Below are positions 1 to 5,207 of a stretch of DNA of 5,207 bases, piece by piece. A program made the translations under genes and the position numbers. Origin of the DNA: Fidelibacterota bacterium UBA1134. GTDB taxonomy: Bacteria > Fidelibacterota > Marinisomatia > Marinisomatales > S15-B10. The notes under the pieces were generated by a model. The model searched no databases. It worked only from the letters and a program-made list of their open reading frames with translations, and was not told the DNA's origin. Where the stretch lies: contig DCAL01000055.1 in the NCBI GenBank assembly GCA_002311975.1, positions 878 to 6,084 on the forward strand, read 5' to 3'. Each line of letters starts with the position of its first letter. Within the stretch, counting starts at the first letter, position 1.

Positions 1-358
1 TTCTGGTACATTGAACCCCAAAAGCCTGAGTCTATGAGATAGTTTTCAGATGAGCTTACCTCACTATTCCATTCAGCAAGACCCCTCTTGTTCTGTAGGT
101 CTGACTGTGAGCCTCTACTGTTGAAGAAGGAAATATGTAATGTTGTATTTTTGTAGTCCTGTGACCACAAAAGCGAAGAGAACAGGAACAGACGAATGGA
201 GATATTGCTTACACAAGAAACGAGTGATAATCGTAAGAATGAATGTGGTTTATAGAAGCGAGATGTCCACATAAAACAAAATTGCTGTATATCTAAATAA
301 AGTCAAATGTGTAATGACTGATACTGTCCGCCGGACTGATGGACGGTGTCGACGTGCT
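1..358. other. AT-rich stretch with no recognisable gene
   Basis: I see no convincing coding region, RNA gene or mobile element here. Hand counting gives about 38% GC for the first 300 bases, clearly lower than the neighbouring genes. Several A/T runs occur around 270-305, but no -35/-10 pair with good spacing feeds a gene. The last part (about 326-345) is the 3' flank of the osmC-like gene and contains a short GTCC/GGAC inverted repeat without a T-run, so it is not a convincing terminator. It could be an intergenic region between two operons or the decayed end of an older element. Confidence 0.5.
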
Positions 359-826
359 CTAAGTATATTCAGTTTCTATAGAGAGGGAAAACGCTACCGC
401 ATCCTTGAGTGTCATATAGGCGGGGCACTTTGCGGGGTGGTGATCGAACGCCCTTTGCACTTTATCCAACTCTTCTTCAGCGCATTTGAGGTGATAAGTC
501 ACACGGATCTTGGTGATTCTCAGGACGCCGTCCACAGAATCAATATCGCCTTCCACAGTTGAGTGGAGTCTGTCAGGAGCACTCTTGACCTTGCGTGCCT
601 CCAGCGCACCGCCGAAGGTACCGGTCAGTCAACCGGCGGCGGCAGCGATAATGTGATCTAATGTGGCAGGATATTCGATGTCCGATACATAACCGTAGAA
701 ATCCTTTATATTGCTGTGGACGCCGTAGTAGACCGGCTCTTCGAAGCCCTCGATGTAGGCGCGGCGGACAGAACCTTCGTCCTTGAAAATCTTGATTCGG
801 CTGGTGTGGATGTGTTCAGTTGCCAT
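359..826 (-). CDS. OsmC-family peroxidase-like selenoprotein, in-frame UGA as Sec66
   Basis: OsmC/Ohr-family proteins are small cytoplasmic thiol peroxidases that reduce hydroperoxides with a pair of cysteines. Reading from ATG 826 through the TGA at 629-631 to the TAG at 359-361 gives 155 residues, close to usual OsmC length. The N-terminal half ends in DHIIAAAAG, the TGA is codon 66, and the same frame resumes with LTGTFGGALEARKV. That places the TGA exactly at the family's first redox cysteine (AxxxGC-LxGTFxGALEAR type). The second cysteine is kept at C134 in KCPAYMTLKDAV, and an additional C115 precedes it. A Shine-Dalgarno GGAG (835-838) lies 8 nt before the ATG. A SECIS-like hairpin follows the TGA. 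TGA is an ordinary stop in neighbouring genes, so general recoding is unlikely. The alternative is a nonsense-mutated pseudogene or a sequencing error (TGC/TGT to TGA), but both flanks are undamaged. I am confident of the family and fairly confident of Sec. Confidence 0.82.
588..619 (-). promoter_or_regulatory. Candidate bacterial SECIS stem-loop after the UGA
   Basis: In the minus-strand mRNA, ACCUU (615-619) pairs with AAGGU (588-592), GC (611-612) pairs with GC (593-594), and GUGC (606-609) pairs with GCAC (595-598). This gives 11 base pairs, a two-base 5' bulge (CG) and a one-base 5' bulge (G). The apical loop is the 7-nt GCUGGAG (599-605). The loop starts 24 nt after the UGA and its first base is G. 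Known bacterial SECIS elements lie inside the coding region just 3' of the UGA, with the apical loop roughly 16-37 nt away and a G among its first two loop bases; this hairpin fits. SelB would bind it to deliver Sec-tRNA. The fold was drawn by hand and not scored. Confidence 0.72.
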
Positions 827-834
827 GTTCGGTA

Positions 835-838
835 CTCC
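835..838 (-). promoter_or_regulatory. Ribosome binding site of the osmC-like gene
   Basis: The minus strand reads ACGGAGT followed by ACCGAAC and the ATG at 826, so a GGAG core sits 8 nt before the start codon. It fixes the start of the osmC-like gene and argues that the gene is still translated. No convincing sigma70-type promoter could be picked in the short region shared with the divergent membrane-protein gene. Confidence 0.6.
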
Positions 839-952
839 GTTTCAGTTTTTCCATTCCCTCATCTGAGAGACTGGACGTAAATGTGATTGACGCTCTCGTT
901 TACTCCAAATTCTCTTGTTGATCTATATCCACTTCTTGCCATAGCATCCGCC

Positions 953-1147
953 ATGAATTCAACAACATACAGCCTTGTCGCAGGTTCACTGTTCGGACTG
1001 GTATGCCTGATGTACCTATTAATGCTTTTTGGGAGTAATGACGTTATTATCGGCGGTTATGAACTACCACAAGGCGTCCGCATCATATCAGCGCTTCTGA
1101 CCGGTTTAATGTTCTTCAGCGGACTACGTCTCTTCAGCAAAAGCTGA
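953..1147 (+). CDS. Small two-helix membrane protein, function unknown
   Basis: I do not recognise this gene. From ATG 953 it encodes 64 residues with two hydrophobic helices, roughly residues 7-27 (SLVAGSLFGLVCLMYLLMLFG) and 43-62 (VRIISALLTGLMFF region). A short polar loop with a GGYELPQG turn joins them, and the C-terminus is short and basic (FSKS). It is probably a small inner-membrane protein. The frame stays open upstream only to a TTG at 887, directly after an in-frame TGA at 884-886. That longer form would give 86 residues and leave just 60 bp to the divergent osmC-like start, so I prefer ATG 953. Neither start has a strong Shine-Dalgarno. The gene is divergent from the osmC-like gene and ends 39 bp from the end of the oppositely oriented xdhC-like gene. 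The clean TM pattern favours a real gene, but homology is untested. Confidence 0.5.
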   Translation: MNSTTYSLVAGSLFGLVCLMYLLMLFGSNDVIIGGYELPQGVRIISALLTGLMFFSGLRLFSKS

Positions 1148-1186
1148 CTTCTTCCGGTCTTCTCCAGAACGTGACAAGAGGAACCA

Positions 1187-2005
1187 TCACGACTCTTCCT
1201 TTTCCTTGCGGTCAGTTGTCGTTGTCGTCCTCATAGGGTGCCCTGTGCCGCCGTTGCGGTGCATCACCATTTCGGACATGATACTGAGGGCGATCTCCTC
1301 CGCCGTCTTGGCGCTGAGGTCAAGTCCCGCCGGCGCGTGGAACCGCTCCAGGTCTTCATCTGTGACACCGTTCTCCGTGAGATAGTTGGTAATGATTCCC
1401 GTCTTCTTGTCACTGGCGATGACCGCCACATAAGGAATGCCGCGCTTGAGCGCCTCCAGGGAGAGCTTGTCGTCATCCCGGTGGTGTGTCGCCAAGACGA
1501 AGTAATTCACATCTAAATCGAGGTCTTCCAAGTCGAGGGGCTCTGTTATGACATCGACCTTTTCCGAGTACCGTCCAGCTTCATCTTCCTGTGTTTGCAC
1601 AACCGTCTTGAAATTAAGCAGCGTTCCAAGCTCAGCTAACACTTCCACAACCCGTCCCATGCCTCTGATGAGAAGGGAGGGGATCTTTAAATGAGGTTCC
1701 ACCATTACAGCCATATTTCCTCCGCAGGGGATACCCATCCCCATTTCATCGCTATCCAGATCAATATTGACGATTCGCGGGTTTCCGTCAGCGAAGCTCT
1801 CGAGGGCTGTTCTTGCTACCCTGTTTTCGATGCAGCCTCCGCCGATGTAGCCCAGGACTCGCTTGCCGTTCTTGCCGTAGATTGCCTTGTCGCCGACTCT
1901 CCCGGAGGAAGATCCCTGCACAATGATGACCGTCGCCACGGCAAAAGGATCTTCTTCCCTTTCAAGTTCAGTGATTCGTTCAAATATTTCCTGATGTCTC
2001 GACAT
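1187..2005 (-). CDS. XdhC/CoxF-family molybdenum-enzyme maturation factor
   Basis: XdhC-family proteins bind the molybdenum cofactor, assist its sulfuration and insert it into xanthine dehydrogenase-type apoenzymes; CoxF is the counterpart in CO dehydrogenase clusters. The 272 residues show the whole family layout. The N-terminal domain has VQGSSSGRVGDK (29-40), GYIGGGCIE with Cys58 (52-60) and PCGGNM with Cys94 (93-98). The C-terminal Rossmann-like domain starts at LLIRGMGRVVEVL (111-123), then ATHHRDDDKLSLEAL (172-186), YVAVIASDKKTG (192-203) and the hallmark HAPAGLDLSAKTAEEIALSI (223-242). The final 15 residues are a polar Thr/Lys/Glu tail beyond the family core. ATG 2005 lies 5 bp after the MocA-like stop, so the two are co-transcribed. 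The stop is TGA. The gene is last in its operon and ends tail-to-tail with the small membrane-protein gene, with no clear terminator between. The enzyme served is not in the window, so I give no symbol. Confidence 0.88.
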   Translation of the reverse strand: MSRHQEIFERITELEREEDPFAVATVIIVQGSSSGRVGDKAIYGKNGKRVLGYIGGGCIENRVARTALESFADGNPRIVNIDLDSDEMGMGIPCGGNMAVMVEPHLKIPSLLIRGMGRVVEVLAELGTLLNFKTVVQTQEDEAGRYSEKVDVITEPLDLEDLDLDVNYFVLATHHRDDDKLSLEALKRGIPYVAVIASDKKTGIITNYLTENGVTDEDLERFHAPAGLDLSAKTAEEIALSIMSEMVMHRNGGTGHPMRTTTTTDRKEKEES

Positions 2006-2010
2006 AACTT

Positions 2011-2610
2011 TTACGTCCGCAAGAGTTTCGTCATTCGAAGATAATCTTCTTTTGTATCGCAGTCAAGTATCACATCATCCGACTCGATGGGGACAGCCAC
2101 AGCCTCCTCCGGATGCTTTTTCAGGACCGACTTGCATCCTCTTTCGCCTTCGGCACTGATGATTTCGCTGAAGTACTTCTTCGGGAACAGAACGGGGTTC
2201 GCCTGCTGACCGTCATGACTTGGGTAGATAATTTTTTCACCGGAGATCCTGATGAATTCTTCTCTAAGTATATCAAGAGTCGAAGGGGTGATGAACGGCA
2301 TGTCGCCAAGAACGATCAAGTTGCCGTCAACATCCTCCGGAAGGCGAGCCACGCCGGTGCTGATGGAACCGGCCATTCCCGACTTCCACGCCTCATTGTG
2401 GACAAACGCCACATTTCTTCCCCTAAGAGTTTCACGGATATTTTCACTATCGTGGCCCGTCACTACGATGATGGGTTCGAAGCCGGCCTCCGCGACGACG
2501 TCGCACGCGTGCTCAATGATCATCTTATCGCCGAGGTCTAAGAGCAGTTTATTTTCGCTGTCCATCCGTGTCGATCCGCCGGCCGCGAGAATGGTTGCCG
2601 AAAGGATCAT
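2011..2610 (-). CDS. mocA: MocA-like molybdenum cofactor cytidylyltransferase
   Basis: MocA transfers CMP from CTP to molybdenum-molybdopterin, giving the cytosine dinucleotide cofactor used by xanthine dehydrogenase/CO dehydrogenase-type enzymes. The 199-residue protein has the MobA-like NTP-transferase fold. It carries the nucleotide-binding ILAAGGSTRM loop (7-16) with NKLLLDLG (20-27), the metal-binding GDMP (102-105, Asp103), HDGQQANPVLFPKKYF (132-147), GERGCKSVLKKHP (155-167) and the C-terminal DCDTKEDY (183-190). The Gly usual after the RM of the first motif is Asp17 here, a mild departure. ATG 2610 overlaps the coxE-like TGA by 4 bp (ATGA), which indicates translational coupling, and the xdhC-like gene follows after 5 bp. 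Its place between coxE-like and xdhC-like genes supports MocA over the guanylyl-specific MobA. The use of CTP is inferred from family and context, not from a residue I can prove. Confidence 0.85.
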   Translation of the reverse strand: MILSATILAAGGSTRMDSENKLLLDLGDKMIIEHACDVVAEAGFEPIIVVTGHDSENIRETLRGRNVAFVHNEAWKSGMAGSISTGVARLPEDVDGNLIVLGDMPFITPSTLDILREEFIRISGEKIIYPSHDGQQANPVLFPKKYFSEIISAEGERGCKSVLKKHPEEAVAVPIESDDVILDCDTKEDYLRMTKLLRT

Positions 2611-3845
2611 GCCTCAGCGTGGGATGGCGCTTGGAAAGGTGTCATTGAGCGGGAACGTGAAAGATCTGCCAGGACACGCCCGAGGTCAATCAGACTTTGG
2701 AGATTGTGGATGGGTAGAAACTGATCGATGTGGGGAGCGATGACTTGGATTCCCTGTGTAAGCGGTTCATACCCTTCATAGCCGAGATTGGGATTGAGCC
2801 AGATGAGGCGGTGGACGCTCCGGTGGAGGCGGTCTATCTCATTGCTGAGTGTATCCAGATTGCCGGTGTCCCAACCATCGCTGATGATCAAGACAACGGC
2901 CCCGCCGCCTAAAACCCGCCGCGCCCACAGAAGATTGAACTGCTCAATGGCCTCGCCGATCCGCGTGCCGCCTGACCAATCCTCCACGGCTCGTGACACC
3001 AGTTCGGCAGCGGCATCGGTGTCTTTCTGTCTCAGGTAGTGGGTGATTCGCGTCAGACGGGTGCCGAACGTGAATGCCTCCAGCCGCCGGTTGATGCCCG
3101 CTACTACGGTGATGAAATGGAGAAGTATCCGAGTGTAATTCTCCATGGAACCGCTCACATCAAGGAGAACGACGAGAGGACGAGGCTTCTTCTTTCGCTG
3201 ACGCCACGCCAGTCTAACAAAATCCTGTGTCGGAAAAATGTTTTTTCTGATGGTGCCGCGCATGTTGAGGCGATACCTTCTGTGGCTGGGGGGCAATCGG
3301 CGAAGCCTTTTTTTCCCAAAGCTCCATCTGTATCTCTTCAGCAGTTCTTTTGCTTCGCTCAACTCTTCTTCCGAATAAGATTCGAAATTCTTTGCCCTGA
3401 GGATCTCCTCGCGGCTGTACATGAAGAGGTCATATGGTGTCCGTTCGTCATCATCGCGCTCGTCGCCGTTCTCCTGACTTGACTTGAACGAATCTATCTC
3501 ATTGACACGGAGCTGTCGATCGGCCCGTTTCATACTGTCCAATTCAGCCTGTGCCAGCCGGGACTCAGACAGTTTTCTCAGGATATCAGAAACATTCTCG
3601 AGCCTGTTGGGATTGCGCCAGTATATTTCAAACAGTTGATCAAACAGGGGGATCAGTTTGTGGTTAATGATAAGGGTCGATCTCATGGCTTCCCTGAAGT
3701 CGTCCCGGTGATGAACGCCGACAAAGGACGCAGCCTCCACCGCACTCAGGATTTCACCAGTGCCTATCTCACAGCCCGCCTGACGAAGAAAGCGGGCGAA
3801 GACCATGATCGTCTCATGGAGGCGGGATTGGACGTCGGCGGACAC
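2607..3845 (-). CDS. coxE: CoxE-like von Willebrand A domain protein
   Basis: CoxE-type proteins work with the MoxR-type ATPase CoxD as a chaperone pair that matures the molybdenum active site; in CO dehydrogenase this is the Cu-S-Mo centre. The protein has 412 residues, the usual size. It has a helical N-terminal part beginning FARFLRQAG (16-24), an acidic linker (about 123-135), a basic stretch with RYRLNMRGTIRKN (190-202), and a C-terminal VWA domain. The metal-ion site (MIDAS) is complete: DVSGS at 229-233, Thr294 in SGGTRIGEA, and Asp323 in ISDGWD. The only reasonable start is GTG 3845, since an in-frame TAA lies 15 bp further upstream; it has no good Shine-Dalgarno. An internal ATG at codon 14 would cut into the conserved FARFLR segment. 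The TGA stop overlaps the mocA-like ATG. Upstream is an unusually long hairpin-rich spacer to the coxD-like gene. Confidence 0.87.
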   Translation of the reverse strand: MSADVQSRLHETIMVFARFLRQAGCEIGTGEILSAVEAASFVGVHHRDDFREAMRSTLIINHKLIPLFDQLFEIYWRNPNRLENVSDILRKLSESRLAQAELDSMKRADRQLRVNEIDSFKSSQENGDERDDDERTPYDLFMYSREEILRAKNFESYSEEELSEAKELLKRYRWSFGKKRLRRLPPSHRRYRLNMRGTIRKNIFPTQDFVRLAWRQRKKKPRPLVVLLDVSGSMENYTRILLHFITVVAGINRRLEAFTFGTRLTRITHYLRQKDTDAAAELVSRAVEDWSGGTRIGEAIEQFNLLWARRVLGGGAVVLIISDGWDTGNLDTLSNEIDRLHRSVHRLIWLNPNLGYEGYEPLTQGIQVIAPHIDQFLPIHNLQSLIDLGRVLADLSRSRSMTPFQAPSHAEA

Positions 3846-3902
3846 GGTTACGTTTATCGGTTACCCGATCTTGGAGAATAATGGAATGAGTCCATCCCGA
3901 AA

Positions 3903-3918
3903 AGGGGTTGAAACCCCT
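3903..3918 (-). terminator. GGGGU/ACCCC hairpin with U-run, candidate attenuator
   Basis: In the direction of the operon (minus strand) the sequence is AGGGGTTTCAACCCCTTTTC: a 5-7 bp GC-rich stem with a tiny UUCA loop followed by four U residues. This resembles a short intrinsic terminator. It lies about 58 bp before the coxE-like start and could reduce read-through from coxD, or simply be part of a palindromic repeat. The U-run is short, so a full terminator is doubtful. Confidence 0.35.
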
Positions 3919-3941
3919 CGTTTGGTTGTTCTTCCCAAAAT

Positions 3942-3961
3942 CCCCGCCCTGAAGGACGGGG
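3942..3961 (-). repeat. CCCCGUCC-UUCA-GGGCGGGG palindrome, REP/IS200-like
   Basis: On the minus strand the two 8-nt arms pair completely, with one U-G wobble and a UUCA loop. On the plus strand the same position is a C-A mismatch, so the fold favours the operon transcript. The sequence resembles hairpins often found at ends of IS200/IS605-family elements and in REP-like intergenic repeats. It is followed by ATTTTGGG, a weak T-tract. No transposase (tnpA or tnpB) is present nearby. Confidence 0.4.
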
Positions 3962-4000
3962 TAAGTATCTTGCCGTATCTCTCAAAATATCAGAAATTAC

Positions 4001-4051
4001 CTCATCCTTCCCGTCTATCCTCCCAAGGAGGGAGTGGGTAAGTAGGATGAG
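4001..4051. repeat. Long imperfect inverted repeat (51 bp) in coxD-coxE spacer
   Basis: The outer arms CTCATCCT (4001-4008) and AGGATGAG (4044-4051) pair perfectly over 8 bp. Inside lies a second perfect pair, CCTCCC (4019-4024) with GGAGGG (4027-4032), and a possible CCC/GGG pair between them. On the plus strand it is followed by six A residues and on the minus strand there is no U-run after it, so it is not an intrinsic terminator for the operon. It is more likely a structured RNA element, a processing site or a palindromic repeat unit. Confidence 0.45.
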
Positions 4052-4131
4052 AAAAAAGATTCGAAAAATACAAGGCTTTAGCCCAAAACTTCGGGATTCA
4101 TCATTTCACTCCAAAGACCCCGGCCAGATCA

Positions 4132-5052
4132 TTACGACGGAATAAGATCAGCCTCAGCGATAGCCCGCTGGACGAGACTGTGTGTCACCTCACCGTTGAC
4201 CTTTTCGATGTCGTCTTGGTATTTCAGTAACGTGCCCAACGTATCCTCGGTAATCTGAGAAGTAAGCTCCTTGGTGCCGAGGTTGATGAGGGCGTTGGAC
4301 CAGTCCAGCGTCTCAGCGATGCCTGGAAGTTTGTAGATCTCCATCTGCCGCAGATTCTGAACAAATCCCACCACCTGCTTGCCAAGAGACTCATTGATCT
4401 CAGGAATTTTCCGCTGAACGATTTCAAACTCCCGTTCGGAGGATGGATAGGCAATCCAGTGGTAGAGACATCTCCGTTTGAGGGCGTCATGAATCTCCCG
4501 GGTCCGGTTTGAAGTGATGACCACTTTCGGTTTCTTCTTTGCCACAATGGTCCCGATCTCCGGAATGGTCACCTGAAAATCAGAGAGGATTTCGAGAAGA
4601 AATGCTTCGAATTCCTCATCAGCCCTGTCGAGTTCATCAATGAGGAGGACAGGGGGGCTGGCCGCGTGGTTATCCACCGCTTGAAGCAAGGGACGGCGTA
4701 TGAGAAACTCCGGCCCGAAGATGTCATGAGTAATAGTTTCCTTGTCCTTCTCGCCCGCCGCCTCCAGCAAGCGAATCTGAAGAATCTGCCGTGAATAGTT
4801 CCATTCATAAACTGCATTGTGGACATCCAATCCTTCGTAGCACTGCAGCCGGATCAGTTCGGTACCTAGCATCTGAGAAAGGACTTTCCCGACTTCCGTC
4901 TTGCCGACGCCGGGCTCACCCTCAAGAAAGAGCGGCTTCTCCATCTTGAGCATGAGATAGATTGATGTCGCCAGCGAACGGTCAGCGATATAATCGTGAT
5001 CGTCCAGCCACTTTTGGACGGCATCTACGGATTTGAGTTTCTTCTTTGTCAT
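4132..5052 (-). CDS. coxD: CoxD-like MoxR-family AAA+ ATPase
   Basis: CoxD is a MoxR-type AAA+ ATPase that, with the VWA protein CoxE, acts as an unfoldase/chaperone in completing the active site of CO dehydrogenase and related molybdenum hydroxylases. From ATG 5052 it has 306 residues, a normal length. Walker A is GEPGVGKT (45-52), Walker B VLLIDELDRAD (135-145), sensor 1 ITSNR (179-183), and the arginine-rich LKRRCLYHW (191-199) is the family's finger region. The family feature SVDAVQKWL precedes Walker A. A GTG at 5070 would add six residues. Neither start has a good Shine-Dalgarno, and I prefer the ATG because the added residues look unlike the family start. The TAA stop at 4132-4134 is followed by a 286-bp spacer before the coxE-like gene. 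MoxR proteins serve other systems, but the direct neighbourhood of coxE-, mocA- and xdhC-like genes makes the Cox role likely. Confidence 0.87.
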   Translation of the reverse strand: MTKKKLKSVDAVQKWLDDHDYIADRSLATSIYLMLKMEKPLFLEGEPGVGKTEVGKVLSQMLGTELIRLQCYEGLDVHNAVYEWNYSRQILQIRLLEAAGEKDKETITHDIFGPEFLIRRPLLQAVDNHAASPPVLLIDELDRADEEFEAFLLEILSDFQVTIPEIGTIVAKKKPKVVITSNRTREIHDALKRRCLYHWIAYPSSEREFEIVQRKIPEINESLGKQVVGFVQNLRQMEIYKLPGIAETLDWSNALINLGTKELTSQITEDTLGTLLKYQDDIEKVNGEVTHSLVQRAIAEADLIPS

Positions 5053-5126
5053 GACACCAAAGGTACTCACAACGGGGCTAAGAAATCAACGCGTTTGAGA
5101 GGATTTGACACGCCGACGAGGTTGAG

Positions 5127-5142
5127 TCACCGAGCTTGGTGA
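5127..5142. promoter_or_regulatory. 16-bp near-palindrome upstream of coxD
   Basis: TCACC-G-AGCT-T-GGTGA matches its own reverse complement at 14 of 16 positions. It sits about 75-90 bp before the coxD-like ATG and 11 bp beyond the stop of the possible upstream gene. It could be an operator for the maturation operon or a hairpin at the end of the preceding gene; no T-run follows it in either direction. No factor can be named. Confidence 0.25.
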
Positions 5143-5152
5143 ACGTTCCACT

Positions 5153-5207
5153 CTACGGTTTGTAGTACAAATCCAGACACCGCTTCAACACCATGATCGC
5201 CAGCCGG
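5153..5207 (-). CDS. Possible 3' end of an upstream gene, cut by the window edge
   Basis: Reading the minus strand from 5206, one frame gives 17 codons, RLAIMVLKRCLDLYYKP, then a TAG at 5153-5155. The residues look like a natural amphipathic C-terminal helix, and the gene would run in the same direction as coxD with about 100 bp between them. The piece is too short to assign a family, and another frame is also open for 26 codons, so this is a weak call. Confidence 0.3.
   Translation of the reverse strand, partial: RLAIMVLKRCLDLYYKP

Noticed and set aside
204..230. Possible plus-strand promoter (TTGCTT and GATAAT)
   Set aside because: The spacer is only 15 bp, the -35 match is poor, and no plus-strand gene follows.
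197..256. 19-codon plus-strand mini-ORF with an AGGA-like sequence before it
   Set aside because: It is too short, has no recognisable features, and its spacing to the putative ribosome binding site is poor; in AT-rich DNA this is expected by chance.
314..562. Plus-strand open frame of 82 codons
   Set aside because: It lies antisense to the C-terminal half of the osmC-like gene, has no recognisable family features, and is explained as a shadow.
629..631. Alternative genetic code with UGA as Trp or Gly
   Set aside because: TGA ends the xdhC-like, coxE-like and membrane-protein genes at sensible places, including an ATGA overlap, so UGA is a normal stop here.
359..826. Two separate 65-residue genes, or a plain pseudogene
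   Set aside because: Both pieces are in one frame, joined without frameshift; the only interruption is TGA at the catalytic cysteine position, with a SECIS-like hairpin behind it. The second piece would have to start at an ordinary GTG valine codon without a ribosome binding site.
1148..1186. Bidirectional terminator between the membrane-protein and xdhC-like genes
   Set aside because: I found no GC-rich stem with a T-run in this 39-bp gap.
1691..2743. Long plus-strand open frames over the xdhC-, mocA- and coxE-like genes
   Set aside because: They are antisense to genes with clear family motifs along their whole length and show low-complexity or unfamiliar sequence.
3039..3482. 147-codon plus-strand open frame
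   Set aside because: It is antisense to the coxE-like coding region, which has an intact VWA domain; no domain is recognisable in the plus-strand translation.

Overview
This is bacterial DNA with compact, mostly minus-strand coding and normal use of TGA as a stop (for example in the xdhC-like gene and the VWA-domain gene). The genes are of moderate GC content. The first 300 bases are AT-rich (about 38% GC by hand count) and hold no recognisable gene. No rRNA, tRNA, CRISPR array or intact insertion sequence is visible. The phylum cannot be read from this window. The one strong physiological clue is a probable selenocysteine codon, which implies that the host carries the bacterial Sec machinery (SelA, SelB, SelC, SelD) elsewhere.

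The right-hand part, about 1187-5070, is a minus-strand module of molybdenum-hydroxylase maturation genes. In transcription order these are a CoxD-like MoxR-family AAA+ ATPase, a CoxE-like von Willebrand A protein, a MocA-like molybdenum cofactor nucleotidyltransferase, and an XdhC/CoxF-like cofactor-insertion protein. The last three are packed tightly (a 4-bp ATGA overlap, then a 5-bp gap). In the family these proteins make molybdopterin cytosine dinucleotide, handle the sulfurated cofactor, and remodel or activate enzymes of the xanthine dehydrogenase / CO dehydrogenase type. The catalytic subunits are not in the window. By contrast, the coxD-coxE spacer is 286 bp long and full of palindromes, some resembling IS200/IS605-type or REP-like hairpins and some terminator-like. 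The last 55 bases may hold the 3' end of another minus-strand gene.

The left part holds two divergent small genes. A two-helix membrane protein of unknown function is on the plus strand and ends tail-to-tail with xdhC. On the minus strand, at 826-359, lies the most notable object: an OsmC-family thiol peroxidase-like gene that looks broken by an in-frame TGA. The TGA falls exactly where the family has its first redox cysteine. The reading frame continues on both sides with OsmC-like sequence, the second cysteine is intact, and a stem-loop with the geometry of a bacterial SECIS element follows 9 nt after the TGA. I read it as a selenoprotein of 155 residues with Sec at position 66, not as a pseudogene. 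A standard gene caller would cut it into two 65-residue fragments or miss it.
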